Part shown: positions 23,114-31,811 of the stretch, in pieces | Layout: each line of letters starts with the position of its first letter | How positions within the stretch are numbered: the first letter of the stretch is position 1 | Assembly: GCF_900129375.1 (NCBI RefSeq) | Contig: NZ_FQVN01000002.1 | Coordinates: forward strand, 744,001 to 808,000 | Origin: Streptoalloteichus hindustanus | GTDB lineage: Bacteria; Actinomycetota; Actinomycetes; Mycobacteriales; Pseudonocardiaceae | Reading direction: 5' to 3' | Length of the DNA: 64,000 nt | Program-made: the position numbers and the translations under genes | Notes under the pieces: model-generated | Seen by the model: the letters and a program-made list of their open reading frames with translations, nothing else | Databases searched by the model: none | Told to the model about the DNA's origin: nothing

Positions 23114-24580
23114 GTGGACCCGGTGAGCGCGGCGCTGGCCGCCACGCCACCCATGTTCGCCCTGCTGCTCCTGCTGCTGCGCCGCACGGCGCTCACCGCC
23201 GCCCTGGGCGCGGTGGCCGTGGCGGTGGTCATCGCCCTGCTGGCCTTCCCGACCCCGCTCGACGCGCTGGTGAACACCGGCGCGCGGCTCGCGCCCACCG
23301 CGGTCGAGGTCGCGGTGATCCTGCTCGGCGGGGTCGTGCTCAACGAGCTGCTGGCGGCCAGCGGGACGCAGCGGCGGTTGGCCGACGCCATCGCCGAGGC
23401 CTGTGGCGGGCGGGGCAGGGCCGTGGTCGTCGTGGTGCTGGGGGTCACGCCGTTCGCCGAGTCCGTCACCGGCTTCGGCATCGGTGTCGTGGTGGCGATC
23501 CCGCTGCTGCGCCGGCTGGGGCTGTCGGCCCGCCAGGCCGCGATCACCGGTCTGCTCGGCCTGGTCACGGTCCCCTGGGGCTCGATGGCGCCGGGCACGC
23601 TCGTCGGGGCCCAGCTCGGCGGCGTCGGCTTCCAGGAGCTGGGGGTGCGCAGCGCCGTGCTGTCGCTGCCGGTGTTCCTGCTGGCCGGGGCGGGCGCGCT
23701 GCTGGTCGCGACCGGCTGGCGCGGTCTGCTGGGCGCGCTGCCCGACCTGCTCGTGGGCACCGCCGTGCTGTGGACGGTGATCTGGGCGACCAACACCTGG
23801 ATCGGCGTCCCGCTGGCCGGGGTGCTCGGCGGGCTCGCCCTGATCACCGTCGCGCTGCTGCTGGGCCGGAGGACCGGCGGCGGAGTCCTGCGGACGCTGC
23901 GGCCCTACCTGGTGCTACTGGCCGGACTGATGGGCAGCCGCCTGGTGGTCGCGCTGGTCGACGCGGAGGGGTGGTGGACGGCCGTGCTGGTCAGCCCCGC
24001 GCTCTGGCTCGTGGTCACCGTCGCCGTCACGCCCCGGTTGGAGGGCGTGGACCCCGGCACGGCCCGGGTTTGCGTCGCCGCCGGTGTGCGGCGGGCGGTG
24101 CCGGTCGCCGCCTCCGCCGTCGTGTTCCTCGCCCTCGGCGCGCTGCTCACCGTGACCGGGATGAGCGCGGCGCTGGCCGCCGCTGCCGCTGGGCTCGGCC
24201 CGGCCTACCTGGGCGTCGCGCCGTTCGTCGCCGCGCTCGGCGGTTTCCTCGCCGGCTCCAACACCGGGGCTAACGCGATGTTCGCCGCCAGCCAGGCGGC
24301 AGCGGCGCAGACCCTGGGGGTGCCCGCGCTCGCCCTGGTCGGCGTGCAGAACGTGTCGGCGGCGCTGGCGATCATGAGCTCGCTGCCCCGGGTCGCCCTG
24401 GCCGCCCAACTCGCCTCCGACCAGGAGAGCGGTGACCAGAAGAGCGGTGACTCGGCGGCGCCCGCCGACACCACGACCCCGACCAGGGTTCTGCCCGTCG
24501 TCCTCGCCGTGGACGTCGTGGTTCTGCTCGCGCTGGCCGCGATCACCGTGATCACCACGATGAGCGCGGTCAGCGGATAG
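23114..24580 (+). CDS. L-lactate permease (LctP)-family transporter
   Basis: A 488-residue integral membrane protein with about 12-14 hydrophobic helices. Family signatures are visible: TPFAESVTGFGIGVVVAIPL, TVPWGSMAPGTLVGAQ, and near the C-terminus AALGGFLAGSNTGANAMF. These transporters carry L-lactate, D-lactate or glycolate with protons. GTG 23114 is chosen; GTG 23123 is an alternative. The divergent XRE-cupin gene and its operator suggest substrate-responsive control. A terminator follows at 24642. Confidence 0.88.
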   Translation: MDPVSAALAATPPMFALLLLLLRRTALTAALGAVAVAVVIALLAFPTPLDALVNTGARLAPTAVEVAVILLGGVVLNELLAASGTQRRLADAIAEACGGRGRAVVVVVLGVTPFAESVTGFGIGVVVAIPLLRRLGLSARQAAITGLLGLVTVPWGSMAPGTLVGAQLGGVGFQELGVRSAVLSLPVFLLAGAGALLVATGWRGLLGALPDLLVGTAVLWTVIWATNTWIGVPLAGVLGGLALITVALLLGRRTGGGVLRTLRPYLVLLAGLMGSRLVVALVDAEGWWTAVLVSPALWLVVTVAVTPRLEGVDPGTARVCVAAGVRRAVPVAASAVVFLALGALLTVTGMSAALAAAAAGLGPAYLGVAPFVAALGGFLAGSNTGANAMFAASQAAAAQTLGVPALALVGVQNVSAALAIMSSLPRVALAAQLASDQESGDQKSGDSAAPADTTTPTRVLPVVLAVDVVVLLALAAITVITTMSAVSG

Positions 24581-24641
24581 CCCCCCATCCCGCTGGGGGT
24601 CCGCGCGTCGAAACCTGTGCCCCCGCGACGCGCGGTGACAG

Positions 24642-24678
24642 CCCGGCCCGCCCTGAGTTCCCGCCAGGGCGGGCCGGG
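24642..24678. terminator. Bidirectional terminator between permease and endonuclease-like gene
   Basis: CCCGGCCCGCCCTG pairs with CAGGGCGGGCCGGG over a 9-nt loop. The flanking genes converge. Confidence 0.85.
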
Positions 24679-24693
24679 TTCGGGGCGTCGGCG

Positions 24694-26256
24694 TCAGAGG
24701 ACCGGCAGGCGGAAGGTCGTCACCACGGCCCGGTGGTCGGAGGTCCACTCGTTGTCGGCGTGGTGCGGGACGGGTTTGGGCGTGCCGACCACCACCGCCC
24801 GCGAGTCCAGCACCCGGATCCGGCCCGCGTAGTGGACGAAGTCGATCCGGTCCTGGGGCTCCGGCGCGCCGGAACTGCCGTCGTGGAACGGGTAGACCGG
24901 CGACCAGGTCACGCCCGGCTCCTGGGCCGGAGCGGGGTGCGCGACGCGGAACGAGTCCCGCAGCCCGGCCCGCTCGACCTCCTCGCTGGTCGGCCACGGG
25001 ATGTCGGAGTATCCACAGTGGACAGCGCTCGTCGCGCTGGTCCAGTCCAGATGGGACGGTGCGTTGAAGTCGCCGACGAGGAAGACCGGGATGCGGTCAG
25101 CCTGGGCGAGCTGGGGCGCCATCTGCCCGAGGATGTCCCGGATCTCCCGGGGTCGGCCGGACTGCTCCTCCCGCTTCAGCACCTCCTCACGGCTCATCTT
25201 GCTGAAGCAGGCGTCGTAGGGGCCGTAGGGCGTGTAGTTGAGGTGCGCGCTCCAGACGACGATCTCGCGCTGGAACCGCTCGTCCAGCCGAATCCGCACG
25301 CCCGCGCCCTTGAGCGCCTTGCCGTCCGCGCTGGGCGGATAGGTGGCGGTGATGGGGTAGCGGCTGATCAGGCCGACGCTGGCGCTGGCCTGGTAGTGGT
25401 GCCAGCCCAGGTCCGCGGCCAGGTTCCTGGCCGCCACCGACGAGGTCTCCTGGAACCCCACCACGTCGACGTTCTGCTCCAACAGGAACCGGAGCTGCTT
25501 CGTCCGGTGGTCGCGCACCTGGGTTCCGGCGTGCCACAGGTTGAACGACATCACCTTCACGTCGGTGACCAGGGGCTGCCACGGGGCGCGCACGGGGATC
25601 GTGACCGTCGCCGCGTCGACGCGACCCCTGGCGTCGGAGACCTCCACCTCGACCCTGGTGGGACGCAGACTGTCCATAGTGGACGGCGTTCCGGTCAGCA
25701 CGCCGTCACGGGACACCGACACCCAGTTCGGGCCACCGCGCTTGCGGAAGACCAGATCCGGGCGCGCCGGTCGCACCACGCCCCGCACCGCCTGCTCGAA
25801 CCGCTCGCCCGCGCGGGCCGCCCGCGTCTCGAACGCCCTGGTGACGAAGCGCGACGGATCAGCGGAGACGACGTCGAACCGGGCCGGCTGCGCCAGCCAC
25901 CGGTAGCCGTCGTCGGCGAGGAGGTAGGCGACGTGGCGCCCCGGCTCCAGCCCCCGCGTGTCGAACTGGACGCGCCCCTCGCCCAGCGGCGCGTACTGCC
26001 ACGCCGTGGACGGCCCCACGTACTTCTGGTCGACCGGCCCGTTGCCGGGCTCGGTGTACAGCCCCACCCAGTTCTTCGCCGCCGGCCGGTCGGTCCGGTA
26101 GCCGATCTCCAGGGTCTGCCCCTTCTCGACCGAGGCCGGCACGACGAGCGCGCCCGCGCCGGTGGCGGCGTGCGCCGTCACCGCCGAGATCGGCAGCAGG
26201 AGGTTGAGCAGCACCAGGACCGCCACCACGGCCCTGGTTCGTCGGACAGGTCTCAT
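24694..26256 (-). CDS. Secreted endonuclease/exonuclease/phosphatase-family protein
   Basis: A 520-residue exported protein. The signal peptide covers about residues 1-31 (RAVVAVLVLLNLLLPISAV, then TAHAAT). Residues 32-225 look like two beta-sandwich modules. Residues 230-520 form the EEP catalytic domain: VMSFNLWHAG, Glu in VVGFQETSSV, His in VVWSAHLNYTP, Asp/Asn in FLVGDFNAPSHLDW, and terminal NEWTSDHRAVVTTF. It hydrolyses phosphodiesters (DNA, inositol phosphates or sphingomyelin are all possible). The start ATG 26256 opens the signal peptide. Confidence 0.92.
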   Translation of the reverse strand: MRPVRRTRAVVAVLVLLNLLLPISAVTAHAATGAGALVVPASVEKGQTLEIGYRTDRPAAKNWVGLYTEPGNGPVDQKYVGPSTAWQYAPLGEGRVQFDTRGLEPGRHVAYLLADDGYRWLAQPARFDVVSADPSRFVTRAFETRAARAGERFEQAVRGVVRPARPDLVFRKRGGPNWVSVSRDGVLTGTPSTMDSLRPTRVEVEVSDARGRVDAATVTIPVRAPWQPLVTDVKVMSFNLWHAGTQVRDHRTKQLRFLLEQNVDVVGFQETSSVAARNLAADLGWHHYQASASVGLISRYPITATYPPSADGKALKGAGVRIRLDERFQREIVVWSAHLNYTPYGPYDACFSKMSREEVLKREEQSGRPREIRDILGQMAPQLAQADRIPVFLVGDFNAPSHLDWTSATSAVHCGYSDIPWPTSEEVERAGLRDSFRVAHPAPAQEPGVTWSPVYPFHDGSSGAPEPQDRIDFVHYAGRIRVLDSRAVVVGTPKPVPHHADNEWTSDHRAVVTTFRLPVL

Positions 26257-26377
26257 CGTCGAGCCCTCCAGCCACGAGAGGTCAGTCGGGCCCACCTGGC
26301 CCGACGACCGAACCTCACCAGGAACCCGTGACGGGGACCAGAACGCGTGGTGAACGAACCGCCGCCGCCCCGGACCA

Positions 26378-26405
26378 CAGCCACAGCCACAGCCACAGCC
26401 ACGAC
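26378..26405. repeat. ACAGCC hexamer tandem repeat
   Basis: Four head-to-tail copies of ACAGCC (CACAGCCACAGCCACAGCC) lie between the endonuclease-like gene and the VOC pseudogene. The remaining bases of this roughly 187-bp gap show nothing recognisable. Confidence 0.7.
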
Positions 26406-26442
26406 CATGTTCGCGGCCGCCGGCCCGGGACGACGACACGTC

Positions 26443-27184
26443 TCACGACTCGCGGTCCACCCGCAGCGCGCGGTCCAGCTCCTCGGCGTTGGCGAGCACG
26501 TCACCGAGCTGCCCGCGCTCCTCGTCGGTCAGCGCCGTGGCCCGCACCTCGGCCAACAACGCCTCGGCCCGGTCGTGGTCGTGCAGGGCGAGAGCGAGTT
26601 CCGCGCGGTAGACCAGCGCGGAGACGAGGTCGTGCGTCGGGGTGTCCTCCTCGCGCCGCCGCAGCGCGCCGTCGAGGATCTTGGCCGCCTACTGGGGGTC
26701 CACTTTGGAGTCTCCCAGCACGATCGCGTTCTCCAGCGCCTTGCCCAGCTTGCTGGTCGGCTCCTCCCGGGGCTCGTCCTCGCTGTCGTCCCCGTCCGCC
26801 GCGAAGAACCGGATCCAGTTGCCGCCCGGGTCGAGGACGCTGAAGCCCGACGTGGCCCCCGTGTTCTTGCGCCGCCTCGGGCGCGTCATCCTCGGGATGC
26901 CCGACACGAGCACCTTTCCGTGCGCCGCGCGCATTCCCGCCGCGAAGGACTCGTACAGCGCGCCGGTGTCCTCGACGTAGACGAGGCACGTGCCGTAGGA
27001 CTTCTCGGGGTCGAAGTCCTCCAGTCCGAAGAAGTGCAGCTGGAGATCCTCGCGCCGCACGGAGAGATAGGGGGTTGGGCCGGGTCTGCCGGTGCGTGAC
27101 CGCGAAACCGAGCATCTGGTAGAAGTCGCCGATCTCGTCGATCGACGCGCAGGGCAGGAGCGGGATCGTCACCTCGTTCGCCAC
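26443..27184 (-). pseudogene. VOC-family (glyoxalase/bleomycin-resistance-like) gene with a frameshift and an in-frame TAG
   Basis: GTG 27184 begins a VOC domain (IPLLPCASIDEIGDFYQMLG, FAVTHRQTRPNP). A run of five C near 27073-27077 appears to hold one base too many. The protein then continues in the next frame (YLSVRREDLQLHFFGLEDFD, later GFSVLDPGGNWIRFFA) to TAG at 26689-26691. Beyond it, with no further shift, a helical tail continues (AAKILDGALRRREEDTP, ALLAEVRATALTDEERGQLG) to TGA at 26443. Two independent lesions argue for real decay. Confidence 0.8.
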
Positions 27185-27283
27185 GGCGATCCATCTTTCC
27201 CAACGGTGTCAACCATTTTTCTGCTCCCACGAGTTGGGGCCACCAGGGCGTGAGTGCCCGAGAGCTGTCCCGAACCTGTCGGT

Positions 27284-27319
27284 GTCGATGCGCTCCCGAA
27301 CGTCGATGCGCTCCCGAAC
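27284..27319. repeat. Perfect 18-bp tandem duplication
   Basis: GTCGATGCGCTCCCGAAC occurs twice head to tail (27284-27301 and 27302-27319), upstream of the secreted hydrolase and between divergent genes. It could be a doubled protein-binding site or a replication slip. Confidence 0.75.
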
Positions 27320-27389
27320 GCTGAGCGGTTTCTCAGCCTCGGTGAGCCACGATGACGTCGGCTGCCTCCAGTGAGAGAAGGGAAACCGG

Positions 27390-28613
27390 ATGCAGAGAGC
27401 TCGTTGGTCACGACGACTCGTCATGACAGCACTGCCCGCGGTGGTCGTGACCGCCCTCGTCGCGCCCGCCGGCGCGGCGGCTGCGCCCGCCCCGTCGACG
27501 CCGCTGACCCTGACGCTGCCCGCGCCCACCGGGCCGCACAAGGTCGGCAGGGCGGACCTGCACCTGGTGGACCGCTCCCGTCCTGAGCCGTGGGTCGAGG
27601 GGCGTCCGCACCGGGAGCTCATGGTCAGCGTGTGGTACCCCGCCCACCACACGCCGTACCACCCGGTGGCCACCCACATGGCGCCGGCGGCGGCCGCGGA
27701 CTTCGCCGGCGACGCGGCGCGGTACTTCCGCGTTCCGGCGGGCTCGATCGACTGGGCCGCCACGAAGACCCACGCCCGCGTGGGCGCGCCGGTGGACCGG
27801 CGGGGCGGCCCGCGGCCCGTCGTCCTGTTCTCCTCGGGGCTCCAGTCGGTCCGGACGCTGGGCAGCGTGCTGGTGGAGGACCTCGCCAGTCGGGGTTACG
27901 TGGTGGTCACCGTCGACCACACGCACGAGGCGCCGCAGGTGGAGTTCCCCGGCGGCCGGATCGAGCGCGGACGGGTCTCGGTCGAGGACCGCGCCCAGGT
28001 CGAGAAGGCGTTCCAGGTCCGGGTCGCCGACACCCGGTTCGTCCTTGACCAGATCACCGCGCTCAACGCCGGCCACAACCCGGACGTCGACGGCGCGCGG
28101 CTGCCGCTGGGGCTGCGGGGCGCGCTCGACCTCTCCCGGGTGGCCGCCACCGGCTTCTCGCTCGGCGGGGCCGCGGCGGCGCAGGTGACGCACGACGACC
28201 CGCGGATCGACGTGGGCGTCAACCTCGACGGCCGGTTCTACGGCTCGGTCGTCGGGGCCAACCTCGACCGGCCGTTCCTGCTCGTCGCCAACGAATCGCA
28301 CACCCACGGGACCGACCCGACGTGGCCCGCCTTCCGCGCCGCCCAGCGCGGGTGGGTGCGCGAGCTGAGCTTCGCCGGCGCGGCGCACATCTCGTTCTCC
28401 GACGTGCAGTCCCTGCTCCCGCAGTTCGCCACCCGGCTGAACGTGCCGGGGGACCTGGTGACCGCGCTGATCGGCGCCATCGACCCGCGGCGCTCCCTCG
28501 CCGCCCAGCGCGCCTACCTCGCGGCCTTCCTCGACCTCCACCTGCGGGGTCGGTCCACCACGCTGTTCGACGGCCCGTCGCCCGCCCACCCGGACGTGCG
28601 GTTCGTGCCCTGA
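27390..28613 (+). CDS. Secreted alpha/beta hydrolase of the PAF-acetylhydrolase class
   Basis: A 407-residue exported esterase or lipase. The signal peptide spans about residues 1-33 (MTALPAVVVTALVAPAGAAA). The catalytic core shows GPRPVVLFSSGLQSVRTLGS, GYVVVTVDHTHE, and the nucleophile elbow VAATGFSLGGAAAAQV (G-x-S-x-G). Asp is in VGVNLDGRFYG and His in GAAHISFSD. Length and order match plasma PAF acetylhydrolase-like enzymes of actinobacteria, which cleave short acyl chains from lipids or esters. ATG 27390 is preceded by AGAAGGGAAA. Confidence 0.9.
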   Translation: MQRARWSRRLVMTALPAVVVTALVAPAGAAAAPAPSTPLTLTLPAPTGPHKVGRADLHLVDRSRPEPWVEGRPHRELMVSVWYPAHHTPYHPVATHMAPAAAADFAGDAARYFRVPAGSIDWAATKTHARVGAPVDRRGGPRPVVLFSSGLQSVRTLGSVLVEDLASRGYVVVTVDHTHEAPQVEFPGGRIERGRVSVEDRAQVEKAFQVRVADTRFVLDQITALNAGHNPDVDGARLPLGLRGALDLSRVAATGFSLGGAAAAQVTHDDPRIDVGVNLDGRFYGSVVGANLDRPFLLVANESHTHGTDPTWPAFRAAQRGWVRELSFAGAAHISFSDVQSLLPQFATRLNVPGDLVTALIGAIDPRRSLAAQRAYLAAFLDLHLRGRSTTLFDGPSPAHPDVRFVP

Positions 28614-28637
28614 TCCCGCCGGTTTCCGAGCGGAACG

Positions 28638-28679
28638 GGTCGGGCGCCCTCCCCCGGGTTGAGGGGAGGGCACCCGACC
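28638..28679. terminator. Bidirectional terminator
   Basis: GGGTCGGGCGCCCTCCCC pairs with GGGGAGGGCACCCGACC, with one C/A mismatch, between the convergent hydrolase and cyclase genes. Confidence 0.8.
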
Positions 28680-28687
28680 TCTGGCGT

Positions 28688-29824
28688 TCAGTCGTCCGAG
28701 GAGGTCGTGTCCTCGTCGAGCTGGCCGGACAGGCCCCGGCTGTTCGCGCTGACGACGAAGGAGGCCCGGTCGCCCACGCGGAACCGGTTGGCCGCGTCCC
28801 CGAGGTGGACGAACAGCGACTGGGTGTTGCCCCGCTGGTCCTGCACGTCGACGAAGCCGAAGCCGCGCTCGGCGAACACCTTGGTGAACACGCCCTTCAT
28901 CCGCCAGCCCTCCTGGGCCAGCGCCCCGGCCACCGGCCGGTCGCCGGGCCGCAGCGGGTCGGTCGGCAGGAAGCGGACGTTCTTGCCCCTGGTCAGGTCC
29001 TGCTGGCCGTCGGCGAGGAACCGCCGGTCGACGTAGTGGTCGCCCCGCTCGGTGCGGATGAAGCCGCGGCCGTGCTCGGTGCTCCAGTTGTCGACCACGC
29101 CGTGCTGGAACCGGTCGGGCCCGCCGCCCGCGCGCACGACCGGGGCCGGTCGCGGGCTGGCGGAGATCTGGATGCTCTCCCGCACGGTCTCGTTCCTGGC
29201 CCCGAACTGGCTCTGCGCCCAGATGATCTCGTAGTAGCTGACCCGCTGCCCGAACCCCTTGAGCCCGACCTCGCCGGCCAGGTGGTACTCGTTGGTCGGT
29301 CTGTCCAGCGCCCGGCCGATCTCCGAGCCAATCTTGGTCATGTCGGCCGCGTGGAACGTGTTGACGTCGATCCACACGGCGTTCGGCGCCGCGGAGGTGG
29401 ACAGCCGCGCGGCGAGGTCCACCGTGCTGCCGATGACGTCGATCGCCCCGGCCGGCGTGTTGTACTCGACCACCTTGCCGGTCGAGATGCCCACCGTGCA
29501 CTGGCAGTTCTGGATGAGGGTGGTCTCCTGCTGGAGCCGGCGCAGCTCCTCCTGCAGGGCGATCCCGGAGCGGATCGCGCTGGCGCTGCCGGTGTCGTCG
29601 AACACGGCCAGCACGCCGTCCCCGAGGTACTTCACCACCTGCCCGCCCTCGCGCTGCACGGCGTTGGTGGCGATGTCGAGGAACTTGCCGATCGTGGGCA
29701 GCCAGTTGACCTCGGCCGTGCGCTCCTTGAGCTTGGCGGAGTCGACGATGTCGGCGAACAGGATCGTCTTGCGGGGCCGGTCCTCGGTGCGGAGCGCGTC
29801 GCTGAACGCCTCGAAGTACTTCAT
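28688..29824 (-). CDS. Class III nucleotide cyclase fused to two cold-shock-type domains
   Basis: A 378-residue soluble protein. Residues 15-215 form a class III adenylate/guanylate cyclase homology domain. Metal Asp25 is in TILFADIVDS, substrate Lys65 and metal Asp69 in VVKYLGDGVLAVFDD, and Arg140 in STVDLAARL. The usual transition-state Asn there is Asp136. Residues about 235-300 look like a first cold-shock fold (HGVVDNWSTEHGRGFIRTE). Residues 315-370 form a clear one, with RNP1-like RGFGFVDV and RNP2-like SLFVHLG. ATG 29824 follows GGAGG. The fusion suggests a link between cyclic nucleotide signalling and RNA binding. A CRP-type gene lies just upstream. Confidence 0.88.
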   Translation of the reverse strand: MKYFEAFSDALRTEDRPRKTILFADIVDSAKLKERTAEVNWLPTIGKFLDIATNAVQREGGQVVKYLGDGVLAVFDDTGSASAIRSGIALQEELRRLQQETTLIQNCQCTVGISTGKVVEYNTPAGAIDVIGSTVDLAARLSTSAAPNAVWIDVNTFHAADMTKIGSEIGRALDRPTNEYHLAGEVGLKGFGQRVSYYEIIWAQSQFGARNETVRESIQISASPRPAPVVRAGGGPDRFQHGVVDNWSTEHGRGFIRTERGDHYVDRRFLADGQQDLTRGKNVRFLPTDPLRPGDRPVAGALAQEGWRMKGVFTKVFAERGFGFVDVQDQRGNTQSLFVHLGDAANRFRVGDRASFVVSANSRGLSGQLDEDTTSSDD

Positions 29825-29900
29825 GATCAACCTCCACGGGGTGACAGGGAGAGAAGGTGAGGGGCAACGCTTGCGTCCGAAGGGTGACGTCAATCGCCCG

Positions 29901-29919
29901 TTGTGACCGCGTCATGTGA
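29901..29919. promoter_or_regulatory. CRP-like sites upstream of the cyclase
   Basis: TTGTGACCGCGTCATGTGAC contains the inverted repeat TGAC-N3-GTCA (29904-29914) and two TGTGAC motifs, the half-site of CRP-family regulators. A related pair, GTGAC (30694) and GTCAC (30712), lies just upstream of the CRP-type gene. Confidence 0.45.
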
Positions 29920-29958
29920 CGCAGTGCGGGGGAACCCGGGACCGAGCGCGATCTCGGG

Positions 29959-30675
29959 TCACTCTTTCGCCGAGGTGCCGGGTGCGGCCCAGCCGGCGAA
30001 CGGCTCCGGCCGGAGCAGGGTGATCTCGCGCCGCCGGACTGCGACCACGCCGTCGCGGCGCAACACGCGCAGCGCGCGGATCACCTGCTCCCGGGACGCC
30101 GCCACGCAGCTCGCCACGTCCTCCTGGGACAGCGGCACCCCGATCACGACCCCGGCCCGCTCCTGCCGGCCGAACCGGCGGGCGAGGTCGAGCAGCAGCC
30201 GGGTGAGCCGCCGCTCCACCCTGGCCACCCCGGTGTGCTCGGTCCGGTTGTGGTTGGCCTGCCGCACCCTGGCCAGGACGGTCCGGTGGAGCAGGGCCGC
30301 GGTGCGGGGGTGGCGGTCCAGGAAGGCCCGCAGGGCCGGCGCCGGCACGACGAGGGCGCTGAGCGGGGTCAGCGCGACCACCGACGCCGAGCGGGGCCTG
30401 CCGTCGAGCACGGCGAACTCGCCGACGATGTCGCCGGGGCCGAGGAAGTCCAGCACCGCCTCGGCCCCGGCCACGGAGATGCCGACGATCTTGACGTACC
30501 CGGAGAGCAGGACCACCGCCGAGACGCCGGGGTCCGCCACGCGCAGCACCGTCTGCCGGGCCGCGTAGGGGCGGACGTCGCCCAGCGCGCGGAGCTCGGC
30601 CCGTTCCGACGGGGGGATCGCGGAGAAGAAGGGCGTGTTCGCGCCTACGGCGTCGGATGGCGGGAATGCCGACAT
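29959..30675 (-). CDS. CRP/FNR-family transcriptional regulator
   Basis: A 238-residue regulator. Residues 15-130 form a cyclic-nucleotide-binding barrel with GPGDIVGEFAVLDGRPRSAS as the phosphate-binding cassette (G-E-x6-R-S-A). Residues 160-225 form a CRP winged helix (VPLSQEDVASCVAASREQVI, RALRVLRRDGVVAVRRREI). The conserved Glu, Arg and Ser of the cassette are present, so it could bind cAMP or cGMP. It sits 134 bp upstream of the cyclase on the same strand, making a plausible synthesis-and-sensing pair. TGTGAC-type repeats lie before both. Confidence 0.92.
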   Translation of the reverse strand: MSAFPPSDAVGANTPFFSAIPPSERAELRALGDVRPYAARQTVLRVADPGVSAVVLLSGYVKIVGISVAGAEAVLDFLGPGDIVGEFAVLDGRPRSASVVALTPLSALVVPAPALRAFLDRHPRTAALLHRTVLARVRQANHNRTEHTGVARVERRLTRLLLDLARRFGRQERAGVVIGVPLSQEDVASCVAASREQVIRALRVLRRDGVVAVRRREITLLRPEPFAGWAAPGTSAKE

Positions 30676-30993
30676 CGCACCTCGATACCGTTCGTGACAG
30701 CTATGACCCAGGTCACTCTGACGAGGGAGTGGTGTCACTGGTTCTGGTGGCAGAGGAATGCACCCGAACGCATCATCACTGCCCGCCCTGTTCCCCGAAC
30801 GGCCCAAGGTGCGCGCGGTGTGCTTACGCGGGGTGACGGTGATCTTCTGTTGGCGTGCGCCAGCGGACGAGCGGTGGCGGATGCCGCGTTGTTGACTGAC
30901 GGCGAACTCCTCGCACGTCGTGCGCCAGCACGTGGACCACCCCGGGGCGGAGGCGAGACGAACCCGCCCACGCGGACGGAGGTGTCGTTCCCC
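30676..30993. other. Intergenic region between CRP-type regulator and QueD-like gene
   Basis: This 318-bp divergent region has the GTGAC/GTCAC pair at 30694-30716. TTGACT near 30894 could be a -35 element for the downstream gene. No riboswitch of known shape and no small gene were recognised. Confidence 0.4.
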
Positions 30994-31548
30994 ATGGCCG
31001 AGCCGGCAACACCACAACGCCTGAACTCTCCTGCGGGCCTGGCGGCGGGGGAGGGCCTGCGCGCCGCCCACTGGGTCTCGATCGACCACACCTTCGAGAC
31101 GGCGCACCGCCTGCCACACCTGGGTGGCAAGTGCGCCAGCCTGCACGGCCACTCCTGGCGGGTGGCTGTCGGAGTCGCCGCCCCGCGCCTGGATGGCGAC
31201 CTGACCGTCGTCGAGTTCGGCGCGCTCAAGACCGCCGTCCGGGACTGGATCGACACCCGCCTCGACCACGGCACCATGCTCGGGACTGAGGACCCGCTCG
31301 TGGAGCCACTGCTCGCGGCCGACTGCAGGGTGTTCCGCTTCGGTGCCGGCCACTCCGCCGTCGACGGCGAGGAGCTGGCCGCCGACCTGGCATGGCCGAC
31401 CGTGGAAGCCGTCGCCGTGCTGTTGCGCCGCATGAGCCAGAAGATCCTCGCTGAGCTGCCGCACGCGCCCGAGGCGCGGGTCGGACGGGTCGCCGTCCGC
31501 GAAGCGCCGCTCAACACCGCCGAGTGCGGGCCGGAGGGCATCCTCTGA
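30994..31548 (+). CDS. 6-carboxytetrahydropterin synthase/6-pyruvoyltetrahydropterin synthase-like protein (QueD family)
   Basis: A 184-residue T-fold enzyme that converts dihydroneopterin triphosphate to a tetrahydropterin. The zinc ligands are His in FETAHRLPHL and the HGH of CASLHGHSWRV. The catalytic Cys is in GGKCASLHGH, the Asp/His pair in RLDHGTML, and the terminal Glu in VREAPLNTAEC. About 25 N-terminal residues are unstructured. ATG 30994 is the first good start. No queC, queE or queF is nearby, so whether it serves deazapurine or pterin synthesis is open. Confidence 0.87.
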   Translation: MAEPATPQRLNSPAGLAAGEGLRAAHWVSIDHTFETAHRLPHLGGKCASLHGHSWRVAVGVAAPRLDGDLTVVEFGALKTAVRDWIDTRLDHGTMLGTEDPLVEPLLAADCRVFRFGAGHSAVDGEELAADLAWPTVEAVAVLLRRMSQKILAELPHAPEARVGRVAVREAPLNTAECGPEGIL

Positions 31549-31811
31549 TCTCCGGCGCGTCGACGGGTGCGCGGCCGTTCCTCATCTGTCACCTCTCTGT
31601 CCATAGTGGACCGGTTGGGGACGGTTCCACGTGGCCGGGGTGGGTGAGCGCCCTGGCTTCCCGTGGAGTACCGGCGTACGTTGCGAGATCGTCCGACGAA
31701 GCACGAGCGAGCGAGCGCGTGGGGTGTCGGCAGACGAGCGACGACGCCGAGGATGCCGACGATGCCGGCCCCGTGGGATGACGGAACCGCCGTCCTGCCG
31801 AGGAGGAAGCC

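Noticed and set aside
27408-29915. An 835-codon minus-strand frame
   Set aside because: Its second half is the cyclase in a wrong frame and its first half is antisense to the secreted hydrolase.
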